NCBI GenBank assembly: GCA_016926625.1
Contig: JAFGOE010000046.1
Coordinates: forward strand, 1-45,088
Reading direction: 5' to 3'
DNA: 45,088 nt
Origin: Candidatus Zhuqueibacterota bacterium
GTDB taxonomy: Bacteria > Zhuqueibacterota > Zhuqueibacteria > Thermofontimicrobiales > Thiofontviventaceae
Shown: positions 7,972-17,237 of the stretch, piece after piece
Position numbering within the stretch: the stretch's first letter is position 1
Layout of the letters: each line of letters starts with the position of its first letter
The notes under the pieces: generated by a model
The model's input: the letters and a program-made list of their open reading frames with translations, nothing else
Databases searched by the model: none
Told to the model about the DNA's origin: nothing
Made by a program: the position numbers and the translations under genes

Positions 7972-8952
7972 TTATTGTAACCGAGTCAATTCTACTGCGT
8001 AAGCGATCTCATTTACGCCTTGTATATCGACGGACAGATCGACTGGAATTTTCTCTATTAGAATCGATGACTTTTCATCCAGATGTTCTTCAAAAAAAGG
8101 TAATCCAGGCGCATAATAAAATTTACCACCAATTTTAAGACCTTCGATTATCTTCATCATCAGTTTGGCATATTTTTGGGCTAAACTAGCGCTCGTAGAA
8201 TGACTAAATATAAAATGTGTTGATAACGATTGATGGGCGATGATAGTACCCCAGAAATCTGATCGATAGTCAAAGTGAAACCAATCACGGGTTACGAAGT
8301 TATCACCGCTCGGTGCTATTCGATCGATTCCTATGACCTGCATCCCGATTTGATCCAGGTAATTCACCAGATCGCCCTTTAATCCGCATCCCAGATCAAG
8401 TACGGGTTGCATCAAATGAGTCGGATCGATATTAAAAAGATCTAATTGAAATTCCGCAGAGTAATCCTCGCTGATCGTCGGTTTTAACAAATATTTTAAA
8501 AAATATTCGTCATCATCCAGGAATGTTCTGTTTTTCAAGATAAACCGCATCTGGTTTTGGTGGTTAACCAGGGCGGCAAAAAAATGATTCGTGAACGTCG
8601 TTACAGAGAACGATGCGAGTAAACAATCGAGCACAAACTCCAAAAAATCGATGTATTCTGATTTAATAAGCGACTCGGTTTCCCTGTCGAAATAAATAAA
8701 TTGATTGTTTTTATAGACAAAATACTTGAATTTAGCTGCACAAATTCGAGCAGCCCGCTCGATTAATTTATTCGTTTGAGGGTGGACTTGCAGTAGATCT
8801 CGCAAATTCCATATCGAGCTTAATTCATAATGCTCCAGATCAAGGAATATTTCGTGGCGGTTTACATATTCATATAAATTCGATTGGGAAAACTTATTGT
8901 ATACTGAACTTATAATCTGCTCAATTGTTTGTTCTATGTTTTTCTCAGTCAA
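7972..8952 (-). CDS. SAM-dependent methyltransferase-like protein, TTG start
   Basis: The 326-residue product has an N-terminal half (1-185) that is mostly helical and matches nothing I recognise. The C-terminal half has Rossmann-type methyltransferase motif I (VLDLGCGLKGDLVNYL, about residues 197-212), an acidic end of strand 2 (VIGIDRIAP) and a late motif around LKIGGKFYYAPGLPF. The substrate is unknown, and it is predicted to be cytoplasmic. The start is a TTG at 8952: AAGGAT is placed 8 bases upstream and no better ATG is in frame. It sits between the lactonase and the T9SS protein with gaps of over 100 bases on both sides, so a functional link to the glycosidases is uncertain. Confidence 0.65.
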   Translation of the reverse strand: MTEKNIEQTIEQIISSVYNKFSQSNLYEYVNRHEIFLDLEHYELSSIWNLRDLLQVHPQTNKLIERAARICAAKFKYFVYKNNQFIYFDRETESLIKSEYIDFLEFVLDCLLASFSVTTFTNHFFAALVNHQNQMRFILKNRTFLDDDEYFLKYLLKPTISEDYSAEFQLDLFNIDPTHLMQPVLDLGCGLKGDLVNYLDQIGMQVIGIDRIAPSGDNFVTRDWFHFDYRSDFWGTIIAHQSLSTHFIFSHSTSASLAQKYAKLMMKIIEGLKIGGKFYYAPGLPFFEEHLDEKSSILIEKIPVDLSVDIQGVNEIAYAVELTRLQ

Positions 8953-9081
8953 TGCTTTATCCTTCGATTACTTTGATAGTTCATCTGTGTGATTTCACGG
9001 ATACTCATCACAGACTAATTATCTTACCCTTTTAATGCAATTTAAAGTCGAGGTTCACTCCCCCACTGTCTCCATTTTGTT

Positions 9082-10338
9082 CTATTTAAGCACTGTGATC
9101 TTCATATGTTCGATCTGTCCTCCATACTGCATTGACACGGCATAGACGCCCGTACGAAGCGATGTCGATGTGATCTCGATGGTGTGTCGACCCCGATTCA
9201 ACACTTCATCGATAAGCCTCAGCACGTGTGCACCCCGAATATCATAAAGATCAGCCTTAACCCGGCCGGATTCTGGTATCATAAACTGTATGATGGTGGA
9301 TGAATTAAAAGGATTCGGATAGTTGGGTCCTAATGTAAAATGTTTAATTCGGGGATTGCTATCGTCTGCAGCAGCAACAGTAACCATGATTAAATTCGTT
9401 GCATAGGGGCCTCCGGTGGCGCCGATGTCATTTCGTGTATGATCAGGATCGCTATATCGTTCTCCGGGAGCACCGGCATCGATGCATGGGGAACCCGGCT
9501 GCAGATAAAAATTCGAATTGCTCCGGAATAACGGATCATCTGATATGTCACCCGCTCCCCGGGAGCAATCTATATAATCCTCCCCCCCATTATTCCAAAC
9601 ATCATTGTACCACAACTCAGGATATCCTTCCGGTCCTGCACAAACTCCTCCATTTACGTTGCTCACGATGATATTATTCACAATCTTCGCATGACAATCC
9701 CAACCGATATAAATACCCCCGCCCTGTGCGGAAGCGCTATTCTTAAAGAATGTATTATTAACTACTTCCGGATTGGATGGTATGACTGCAGAAACGAAAA
9801 AAACTGCTCCACCTCTTTCTGAACTGTTCTCGATAAAGATATTATTGTACATTCTCGTCGTTGTATCATAATTTTGAATCGCACCATTGGGAGAATTATT
9901 ACGAAACCAATTCCCCAATATCAGGGGTCCCTGTCCATCAAAACTCGAAATTAAAATGCCGCAAGAATTCCTTTCAAATATATTATTTTCGACAATGAGC
10001 GAATCCCCCTGTAGCAGTTCGATGAGCATCCCCCAGGAGCAGGAGTTGAATGATAAACCGGCAACGTAGGAACTTGTTGCCTGGCAATAGATACCGATAC
10101 CTTGTTGTCCGTCAATCAACGTATATTGTGCACCAGAAACACCGATAATCGAGAGCGATTTGTCTCTTACCTCAACGTTTTCCGCGTATTCGCCCTGAAG
10201 TATCAAAACAGAATCTCCATCGACCGCAGCGTCAATACCGGACTGGATGGTTTGATATTCTGTCGGTACGATGATGCTTTTCGAATGGGCGTTAATCGTA
10301 AGATTCAAGAATATGATAAAAAGAAAACATCTTTTCAT
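9082..10338 (-). CDS. Right-handed beta-helix protein with T9SS C-terminal sorting domain
   Basis: The 418-residue exported protein begins with a Sec signal peptide (MKRCFLFIIFLNLTINAHS). Residues about 20-325 form a parallel beta-helix, opening with the periplasmic copper-binding/pectate-lyase-like motif IIVPTEYQTIQSGIDAAVDGDSVLI. Repeating N-x-F and N-N-x-F turns follow (VENNIFERNSCG, MYNNIFIENSS, VNNTFFKNSA, VNNIIVSNV). Residues about 335-418 are a type A sorting domain (LGPNYPNPFNSST, LYDIRG, LRTGVYAV), which directs secretion through the type IX system. No catalytic residues could be assigned, so it may bind or cleave polysaccharide, or be structural. It is the only protein in the window carrying this tag. 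The Shine-Dalgarno sequence is weak. Confidence 0.88.
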   Translation of the reverse strand: MKRCFLFIIFLNLTINAHSKSIIVPTEYQTIQSGIDAAVDGDSVLILQGEYAENVEVRDKSLSIIGVSGAQYTLIDGQQGIGIYCQATSSYVAGLSFNSCSWGMLIELLQGDSLIVENNIFERNSCGILISSFDGQGPLILGNWFRNNSPNGAIQNYDTTTRMYNNIFIENSSERGGAVFFVSAVIPSNPEVVNNTFFKNSASAQGGGIYIGWDCHAKIVNNIIVSNVNGGVCAGPEGYPELWYNDVWNNGGEDYIDCSRGAGDISDDPLFRSNSNFYLQPGSPCIDAGAPGERYSDPDHTRNDIGATGGPYATNLIMVTVAAADDSNPRIKHFTLGPNYPNPFNSSTIIQFMIPESGRVKADLYDIRGAHVLRLIDEVLNRGRHTIEITSTSLRTGVYAVSMQYGGQIEHMKITVLK

Positions 10339-10406
10339 AACAAAAAGCGACCTTTAATTTTCAAAATTTCATTTCATCGATCTTCGTTTATAGAGTAATA
10401 TCAGAG

Positions 10407-11753
10407 CTATCGATTGCCTTTCTTCAACGGGTGAGCTTCTGTATTGAAAACGTAAGCATCGAAATCGAGCACCTGATCATCCGCAAAAAGCAGATAAAGA
10501 TATTTCAATGTTTCAGCGAGGAAGAAACTTTCCATGCTGTCCTCTTTTTCTTTGGTGATGACGTTCTTCAAGGCTGCGTATCCGGCATCGGTTTTGCAAT
10601 AGGTTACCAGTCCATCATAAAATGCCTGTCCCATATCGAGGTACTTCTTATCACGTGTATAATGATAGAGGTAGTACGCTGATTCGATAATTTCCGGGCG
10701 CAGCGGATAGTTAGCATAGACGACGTCCATTGTAGCGTAATCGATCTGTTCGGGTTCAATTCCATGCAGATTCCACATCGTAAAACATGATTTCTGCAGC
10801 TCACTTGCGGTAGGAAAATCTCCATCCAGGGCAAGCAAGGCAGGGAAAAATGCATCTAAAGCACCGAATCGCGTGGCGACTCTCTCTCCGGAATGCATGT
10901 CGACCTGACCATACCACAATCCGCTTTCGAGTTCATGTTTCAGGTAGGTATTAATCGCATCGATACTCGCATCCCACTTCTTTTTACAGTTTTCATCACC
11001 CAACAGCAGCCATGCTTTGAGCAGATATTCGTAATAGGAGTCTATCATGCCGCTGATATGACTCGTTGTATTCACCCACTCGCCGGTGTTCACATCGATT
11101 ATGGTGCCGACGAGGCCGATATCGGATCGACGCTTAAAGAGTTCATTTAGAGCGATCATCGCCTTGTCATAATATATCGAATTGCGGGTTAATCGACTCA
11201 ATGTCCCAAATTCAAGTATATAAGTCCCGATCTCGGCAGGATTATTGAGGTGATCCCGCGTAGTGCCTGTCTTAAGATTCACAAAGCGATACGGCAGACC
11301 GGTTGGTGAATCGAAAAGAGGTAATAATCTATTACCCAGATCTTCGGCGAGAGCTAAGAATCGTTCATCACCATCCCATTCATAGCATGAAAGGAGTCCG
11401 CCTAACAGTCGGATATTGATTTCAAAACCCTGAACCTCGATGTCTTTATCGAAAGAGAGGTTTTCCAAAATCAATTTCTTGTCTTTCGCAGCTTCGTCTG
11501 TCAGTCCCATGAGAACCATCGTATCGAACGCATCAACCGGTGTCATCAGGAGCGAGACTCCATACCAATCATGATAGGTCTTCGATAATGGTTTCAGCGC
11601 ATCATGACCCCAGGCATATTTTTCATAAGCGCCCCAGGCGTGTAGAAATTCTTGCTTGACCTTCTCAGCCATTTCAGCCCTGGTATCAGATTTCTTCGAG
11701 GAACACGAAAGAGCAGTTACAAGGATTAATAGGAAAGATAGAAAATTCTTCAT
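10407..11753 (-). CDS. GH47 alpha-1,2-mannosidase, lipoprotein
   Basis: The 448-residue product has a lipobox (ALSCSS, Cys17). The rest follows the GH47 pattern from end to end: AWGHDALKPLS (about 47-57), VDAFDTMVLMG (73-83), FEINIRLLGGLLS with Glu111 as the likely catalytic acid region, AEIGTYILEFGTLSRLT, YPLRPEIIESAYYLY, and the terminal SFFLAETLKYLYLLF and VFNTEAHP. In the family, the Thr of the last motif binds the active-site calcium. GH47 enzymes are calcium-dependent inverting alpha-1,2-mannosidases, best known from ER and Golgi N-glycan trimming; bacterial members are comparatively rare. SD GGAG stands 7 bases before the ATG. It lies directly downstream of the GHL10 gene, 52 bases away, and is probably co-transcribed with it. 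Confidence 0.93.
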   Translation of the reverse strand: MKNFLSFLLILVTALSCSSKKSDTRAEMAEKVKQEFLHAWGAYEKYAWGHDALKPLSKTYHDWYGVSLLMTPVDAFDTMVLMGLTDEAAKDKKLILENLSFDKDIEVQGFEINIRLLGGLLSCYEWDGDERFLALAEDLGNRLLPLFDSPTGLPYRFVNLKTGTTRDHLNNPAEIGTYILEFGTLSRLTRNSIYYDKAMIALNELFKRRSDIGLVGTIIDVNTGEWVNTTSHISGMIDSYYEYLLKAWLLLGDENCKKKWDASIDAINTYLKHELESGLWYGQVDMHSGERVATRFGALDAFFPALLALDGDFPTASELQKSCFTMWNLHGIEPEQIDYATMDVVYANYPLRPEIIESAYYLYHYTRDKKYLDMGQAFYDGLVTYCKTDAGYAALKNVITKEKEDSMESFFLAETLKYLYLLFADDQVLDFDAYVFNTEAHPLKKGNR

Positions 11754-11805
11754 ACTTAAACTCCATTGATTGATCGATTACCTAATTTTGTGTATTATCT
11801 CGGCA

Positions 11806-12942
11806 TTATCTTATCTTTAACGTTGCTGCAAACGCTCGCCAGTGTTCATCTGTCATACCCCGAGCAGAGAAGAGAGAAACGCCATCAGCGCCAGCCTCAA
11901 ATGATTTCTGCACAGCGACACCAAGTTCATGCTCGTCAAACGCCTTCACTTCTAATCCGCTATAGATTGATGCAGACGATGGCAAAGTTTTTACTGCGTA
12001 TCGAATATTCGACTGAATCCAATCGTACCCTGCGTCATAGTATCGGTGATATAGCATAGGCATGACGCTGTCCAGGTTCCATTTCCACCATTCCTGTCGT
12101 ACATGCTGCCAGTTCGGAAAAACGGCTGCGAATACGTGACGTTGCTTTGATCTGACAACGGGTATCAGGACGTCATTGACGAGTGACGTGATGCTGTCAT
12201 AGCGAAAACGCACCCAGGCTTCATGGGTGGCTGGAACTTTCAAAGTTAACGGATCGATGCCCGCTTGCCGTCTAAAGGAATCGCGGCAAACATCGCAGTA
12301 GCAATAATCGTATTGCGGATATTCTTTATCCTGAACGATGCCGTACTTCGGCTGTAGATTTACGGCTAAAATGACGTCCGGGAATCTGATATAATCGAAA
12401 TGCACTCCATCGAGTCCCTCAATGGCGGCAAGCTCTTCAAGATTCCCTCGTAAAAAATCTCTTACGCCTGGTTGATTCGGGCAGAGAAATTTGTAATGAT
12501 TGACATAAGCAGGTTTATCAGCGGCTGATTCATCGAGTCGGTTAACCACATACCATTCCGGATGTTGTTGAACGATATCTTCCATATTACATGGCATCGT
12601 CCATATCCATGCATGAACCTCCAGTCCAACGCGTTTCGCCTGTGCGATTATTCGTTCCAGCATCGGCTCCGCATTGGGCAGGCGAGATGACTGGTAATGA
12701 GCGACTTTGCTATTGTAGACTTGTGGAAGGAGCGCATGAATTCCGAATGATTTAATCTCGGATAGATAATTAAAAATCGATTCATCCGTGTCAAATTTTT
12801 CGTAAGAATACAGCCAAATCCAGTTTTTCATATCGGTTATCCGCCTCACCTGTTGTTTCATGCAATTTATATTCGTCAACTGTCCGCTGAGTAATGCTGC
12901 CGTAGAGAGAGTAAGAAATTTTAGGAAGTTTCTTCTTTTCAT
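11806..12942 (-). CDS. GHL10-type (DUF187/family 10-like) glycosyl hydrolase with Tat-like signal
   Basis: The 378-residue product starts MKRRNFLKFLTLSTAALL. This has the twin-arginine pattern RRxFLK, so export in folded form is likely; the Cys near 27 is not in a good lipobox. A TIM-barrel follows with features of the DUF187/GHL10 family: IHALLPQVYN (strand 2), VHAWIWTMPCN, LDGVHFDYIRFPD (about 176-188, conserved His-x-Asp-Tyr-x-Arg) and DSVMPMLYHRYYD. A CYCDVCRDSFRR segment near 215 is Cys-rich, as in other members. Substrate is unknown; some relatives act on peptidoglycan or exopolysaccharide. It lies between the GH97 and GH47 genes. Start context is weak (CGGA). Confidence 0.82.
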   Translation of the reverse strand: MKRRNFLKFLTLSTAALLSGQLTNINCMKQQVRRITDMKNWIWLYSYEKFDTDESIFNYLSEIKSFGIHALLPQVYNSKVAHYQSSRLPNAEPMLERIIAQAKRVGLEVHAWIWTMPCNMEDIVQQHPEWYVVNRLDESAADKPAYVNHYKFLCPNQPGVRDFLRGNLEELAAIEGLDGVHFDYIRFPDVILAVNLQPKYGIVQDKEYPQYDYCYCDVCRDSFRRQAGIDPLTLKVPATHEAWVRFRYDSITSLVNDVLIPVVRSKQRHVFAAVFPNWQHVRQEWWKWNLDSVMPMLYHRYYDAGYDWIQSNIRYAVKTLPSSASIYSGLEVKAFDEHELGVAVQKSFEAGADGVSLFSARGMTDEHWRAFAATLKIR

Positions 12943-13112
12943 AGAAAATCCGTTTATTTTATGACGTTTCGATCCTGTTAGTTATTTTAGATTACACAAA
13001 CCTTTTCGACATAACGTCACATAATTTCCAAATACGAAGTTTTTTTTAATTCGATGAATGATTCATCAGAAACACATCGTCTTATGATCCATTTATTTTA
13101 TTAACACAGCAT

Positions 13113-15680
13113 TCATTCGATTATTATTTCATCGGCTAAAAGCCAGGCTTTCCCACCGGCACCATAGTGCCAGTCGGGACATACATTTATATTTCGTGCG
13201 ATGATTTTTATATAACGATATTTTTCATCGATGTTATCGACAATAAATGGGACCCGTGCTGCCTCGTTCAACTCAGGGGCGTTCAGAGGATTAAATCGTT
13301 TCAATTCAATATAGTTACTCCCATCAGACGATGCTTCGATGATCAGGCTCTTTGGCAAAAAGATCCAAGAATTATAATCGCGCAGGAAGTGAACGGATAT
13401 TGAATTGAGATGAGTGACATGGTTCAGGTCGACGATCGCATCGATATCAGTTGCCTCATATCCTTGCCAATTTTTCAACAAAGCGACCTCCCCTATTATC
13501 CCATCGATCAAAGCACGCTCTCCTCCGGCAGGGTATTTCGAACTATAACTGGTGTTCAGCGTGAGATGTCCCTCACTGCCGAGATGATCGATCCTTACCG
13601 GCTCGCCGTAAGTCTTGATTTTGCTAAAGGCATTCATCTTGTTACTGGCGGACAAATTAAATTCCGATAGATGAGCATATTGGGCCTCCGTCGCGGATAA
13701 CGGCAGAAATCTCGCCGCCATACCCCCGCCGGGTGAATGAGGGACAATCAAGGTATCGGTAGAGTTCGCTCGATAATTCCCGATCTCGATCGCCGTGGGA
13801 TTGATATTAATATCCGTATCGTGTGCATCGGCGTAGAGCTCGACATGATAGGTCATATCAGATCTCAGGAAGCTGAGTGGAATTTTCAACAACCTGGCAT
13901 GTTCATCCGTGATCGAGCCGAGGAACCATTCATCATCATGAGCGTAGGCGATAGTAATGTAGTCGCCTACCGCTGCGTCGATGACGATCGTGGTATCGCG
14001 TTCGATCGGCAGGTCTTTAAAGAATTTAAATGCAGGTTTATTTTCATAATTTTCAATCAAGTCCGACGCCATCTGTACCGGACTATAGAGCACGACCCAG
14101 AGGGCTAATTGTTTAGCCAACGTCGTGTGAACGCGATGTTGACCCGATTTATCGAATAATATATTGAACACACCCGGGGTATAATCCATAGGTCCGCCGA
14201 GCAGACGCGTGAACGGTAAAATCGTGGTATGCTCGGGAGGGTTGCCCTCGCTCCACGCATTATATTCCATGCCTCGTGCGCCTTCGCGACTCAACATATT
14301 GGGCCAGGTGCGGCGAATTCCTGTATCCTTGATCGGTTCGTGAGCGTTGATCATGATGTTTCGCTTCGCCGCTTCTTCGACGACACGTCTGTAATGACGT
14401 ACCATGAATTGACCATGGTGATGAAATCCCTTCGGCAAAATTTGTCCGGCATAACCGGTTTTGACAGCCACGATACCGAGCTGTCGATACAAATCAAATG
14501 CCTGTTCCAGCTGTTGTTCGTAGTTTGGAATATTACCACCGGTTTCATGATGCCCGATAAGACGTACTCCTTTCTCGTTAGCATATCGAGCCAGGTATTG
14601 GATATCAAAATCATCGTATGCCGTGGTAAAGTCCTGAATATTTTCGTTACCCCAGGTCTCCCATCCCAGATTCCAGCCTTCCACGAGCACTCCTCTTATG
14701 CCATGCTTAGCAGCGAAATCTATATATTGCTTCGCACGTTCTGTAGTAGCGCCATGCCGTGGGCCTTTAAACCATGTCCATTCGCCTATGTGCATGCCCC
14801 ACCAGATCCCGACGTATTTCATCGGTTCTATCCATGATGTATCTTCTATTTTGCCAGGTTCATTCAGATTGAGGATCAAATTGGATGTCACCAGACCCGC
14901 AGCATCGGGTGATATCTGGATAGTTCGCCATGGTGTGGTGATTGCCCGGTCAGATCTCACCTTCACGCCATCGGGCCAGGGAACGAGATCACATTCGAAC
15001 GAGAGAGGGACGTGGACATTTTGTTTGATGGTCATCTCGGCATAATCCGTTAAAGCAGCTTCATGTATGCTTAAATGGACGCCATTTGCGCTCCTCATGG
15101 TGACAGGTGTGTTGACGGCCTGAATTTGAGACGCATTCGTGTTATGATAGAGCAGCTCATAAGTGTCAAAATCAGCTGGTATCCACCAGGCCGTGTAATC
15201 GCCGGCCAGGTTAAATTCAGTCACTTCATCCATGATCTTTATCGAATCGCTCTGTTCTGGTTTTAAAATCTCATATCGAAAAGCGACGCCATCATCGTAG
15301 GCGCGGAATGAAATATTCAGTGCCGATTGATTTGTTTGGCTGTTGTTCAATTGCAGATCCAGTTGATGAAAATGATTGCGTATTTTTCTGCTGGTCCCCC
15401 AGACTGGACGCCACGAATCATCAAATGTGGTCTCTTCTGATCGCGCAACGTAGAAATTACCGTTGAGTCTTATGTCATTATCAAGGATAAATCCCATTTT
15501 CGACCAGGTTAAATAATTGGCATCGTTATAAAAAACAGCATATTCGGGCACATCATTCATTAGCCTGAACGTAATCTTAATTCTCTTGTCCGGAGAATGG
15601 ACCTCATATCGCACCGATTTTGAGCAAGAATAGCTGATCAGAAGCGACAATAAAACGATTAACAGAGAACGTTTTTTCAA
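13113..15680 (-). CDS. GH97 alpha-glucosidase (inverting, SusB-like) with C-terminal F5/8C-type domain; TTG start
   Basis: The 855-residue lipoprotein (SYSCSK, Cys19) has an N-terminal beta-sandwich (about 24-280), a (beta/alpha)8 barrel (about 285-560) and the usual C-terminal beta domain. About 150 further residues form a discoidin/CBM32-like domain (YIELKRFNPLNAP, YRYIKIIARN). Calcium and catalytic Glu candidates are Glu207, Glu379 (HHETGGN), Glu448 (NAHEPI), Glu466 (SREGARG) and Glu472 (GMEYNAW). The last four keep the spacing I recall for SusB Glu439, 508, 526 and 532. The site of the retaining-type Asp is Gly409 (VKTGYAG), which indicates an inverting alpha-glucosidase rather than a retaining alpha-galactosidase. 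The start is a TTG at 15680 with AGGTG 5 bases upstream. The VWA gene upstream ends 34 bases away, suggesting one operon. Confidence 0.93.
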   Translation of the reverse strand: MKKRSLLIVLLSLLISYSCSKSVRYEVHSPDKRIKITFRLMNDVPEYAVFYNDANYLTWSKMGFILDNDIRLNGNFYVARSEETTFDDSWRPVWGTSRKIRNHFHQLDLQLNNSQTNQSALNISFRAYDDGVAFRYEILKPEQSDSIKIMDEVTEFNLAGDYTAWWIPADFDTYELLYHNTNASQIQAVNTPVTMRSANGVHLSIHEAALTDYAEMTIKQNVHVPLSFECDLVPWPDGVKVRSDRAITTPWRTIQISPDAAGLVTSNLILNLNEPGKIEDTSWIEPMKYVGIWWGMHIGEWTWFKGPRHGATTERAKQYIDFAAKHGIRGVLVEGWNLGWETWGNENIQDFTTAYDDFDIQYLARYANEKGVRLIGHHETGGNIPNYEQQLEQAFDLYRQLGIVAVKTGYAGQILPKGFHHHGQFMVRHYRRVVEEAAKRNIMINAHEPIKDTGIRRTWPNMLSREGARGMEYNAWSEGNPPEHTTILPFTRLLGGPMDYTPGVFNILFDKSGQHRVHTTLAKQLALWVVLYSPVQMASDLIENYENKPAFKFFKDLPIERDTTIVIDAAVGDYITIAYAHDDEWFLGSITDEHARLLKIPLSFLRSDMTYHVELYADAHDTDININPTAIEIGNYRANSTDTLIVPHSPGGGMAARFLPLSATEAQYAHLSEFNLSASNKMNAFSKIKTYGEPVRIDHLGSEGHLTLNTSYSSKYPAGGERALIDGIIGEVALLKNWQGYEATDIDAIVDLNHVTHLNSISVHFLRDYNSWIFLPKSLIIEASSDGSNYIELKRFNPLNAPELNEAARVPFIVDNIDEKYRYIKIIARNINVCPDWHYGAGGKAWLLADEIIIE

Positions 15681-15713
15681 GTTTGCACCTCAATGTTTGT
15701 ACTTTTTTATGTT

Positions 15714-16979
15714 TTACTCGATGTAAACATCGATTGTTTTGGTCAACGAATTTTGAACATCATGAACTGATATTTTTGTTTCACGTCCGCTTGCACCGAT
15801 TGCAGAAAGCATGGCGACAGAGGAATCAAGAAAATTAGCATCGACCGTAACGACGGATTCATCATGAGAACTCCAGCTATACTCGGGTTTCGCACGCGCA
15901 TAATATGAATCGACGTTTAGAATACGGGTATCACCGGGGCTGATCAGAAGACTATCGATACCCTCCGGATCCGCCATCGTCGACTCGATGAAGATACCCG
16001 GATTAACAGAATAAAAGCCCGCACTATTGAAAGTACCATCCACAAAGGAGTCCTCCTCTTCAATGTACGGATTATCGAGGAGATGCAATTTCAGATGATG
16101 TTTTTTATTCCCTCTTTTCGGACTAAAATATACTAACCAGTAGAAGCTGTTTGCGTAATTAATGACATCGGTCTGTATCTCAATAAATTTTTCAGCCAAC
16201 TGAGGGTAATCATCGGCATGATAAAAACCTGCGTTACCAATTTTTTTTAATTTGGTTGAATCGATTTCGTCCCCGATTCCCAGCGCATAGATCATCTTAT
16301 CACCGCGTTCCTCGATTAACCTTGTGAGCGTGCTCGAACCCTGGGTATCAGAGCCATCGGTCAATAACAGCATGATACCTTGCTGGATCTCATCGACCTC
16401 ATACACGTCGTCCCACAGCGTCAATCCTTCGATAACGGCTCCATAGAGATTAGTCGATGGATAGCCCTGTTCTATTTTATCGATGGCCGACCTGAGCAGC
16501 TCTAAATCGTTGGTAAAATACTGTAGTAAAATTGGCATATCGGAGAATTGGTAGATTGCAACTTGCTGATATTCCGTAAGCTGATCGATGTATTCGAGTG
16601 CCGCATCTTTCAAATGTTGCAGGTTGGAACCTATCGAAGCGCTGTTGTCGATCATGATGACCGATCTTAGCACATAATCAGCGCTCTGACGATTCAAAAT
16701 ATACATTCCGGCTTCAGTCGGAGAAACATGCTCATCGTCTTCAGTCAATTCAAAATGGGAAGTGCTTAGTCCGGATATGCCCTTGTTCTGCATATTGAGC
16801 ACCTGGAACATGATGTTCACGATGCAGGGGAAATCGGTATCAACCTGATGTTTAATCAATTTTCTGCCGTACAATTCCACCTCCCTCTCTATCGGGACCG
16901 GTACACTCACTTGTTCACTGCAATATAGGGAGAGAAGCAACATGACTAGTATGATCAGCAATCTGTTCTTACGTTTCAT
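15714..16979 (-). CDS. VWA-domain lipoprotein with C-terminal Ig-like domain
   Basis: The product has 421 residues from the ATG at 16979; the frame is open 16 codons further up, but only this start gives a clean lipoprotein signal (MKRKNRLLIILVM..., lipobox SLYCSE). After about 60 residues of beta sequence comes a von Willebrand factor A domain (about 100-290). Its MIDAS metal site is intact: MIDNSASIGS (Asp111, Ser113, Ser115) and LLLTDGSDTQGS. The last 100 residues (DSLLISPGDTRILNVD ... YSWSSHDESVVTVD) look like a bacterial Ig-like fold. A metal-dependent adhesion or scaffold role on the cell surface is likely. It sits between the GH97 and (alpha/alpha)6 glycosidase genes, so it may organise these lipoproteins or bind the substrate matrix; that is inference. 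Confidence 0.82.
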   Translation of the reverse strand: MKRKNRLLIILVMLLLSLYCSEQVSVPVPIEREVELYGRKLIKHQVDTDFPCIVNIMFQVLNMQNKGISGLSTSHFELTEDDEHVSPTEAGMYILNRQSADYVLRSVIMIDNSASIGSNLQHLKDAALEYIDQLTEYQQVAIYQFSDMPILLQYFTNDLELLRSAIDKIEQGYPSTNLYGAVIEGLTLWDDVYEVDEIQQGIMLLLTDGSDTQGSSTLTRLIEERGDKMIYALGIGDEIDSTKLKKIGNAGFYHADDYPQLAEKFIEIQTDVINYANSFYWLVYFSPKRGNKKHHLKLHLLDNPYIEEEDSFVDGTFNSAGFYSVNPGIFIESTMADPEGIDSLLISPGDTRILNVDSYYARAKPEYSWSSHDESVVTVDANFLDSSVAMLSAIGASGRETKISVHDVQNSLTKTIDVYIE

Positions 16980-17237
16980 GGTTCTATACCTATTCGGCAA
17001 CTTCGTTAATATTAAAGATAAGTGCAATGATTATTTATTTATGTAAGCTTATTAACTAATAAACTGAGTACTTATTAGAAACTACACAAAATAAGTACAA
17101 TAATCAACCGTAATTTACATTATTTTATTCTGGTTATAACCGATAATTCTTTTCTGCGGCAAAAGACTGATTAATATAGTCGACCTCCATTTAAGAAGAT
17201 TAATACTATCAATAATTAAAAGGAGCTCTCATGATGA
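16980..17237. other. AT-rich intergenic region with small palindromes
   Basis: This 258-base gap lies between the VWA gene and the upstream glycosidase gene. It holds the palindrome GGTTATAACC (17132-17141) and TTATTAACTAATAA near 17049. A promoter for the VWA-GH97 unit is expected here, but no clear hexamer pair could be chosen. Confidence 0.3.

Noticed and set aside
13053-13067. Palindrome GATGAATGATTCATC near a T run, as a terminator of the GH97 gene
   Set aside because: The T run is on the wrong side for reverse-strand transcription; only an unassigned palindrome remains.
14229-14837. A 202-residue plus-strand reading frame inside the GH97 gene
   Set aside because: It is antisense to the conserved catalytic barrel; its composition follows from the codon use of the GH97 gene and it matches no known protein pattern.
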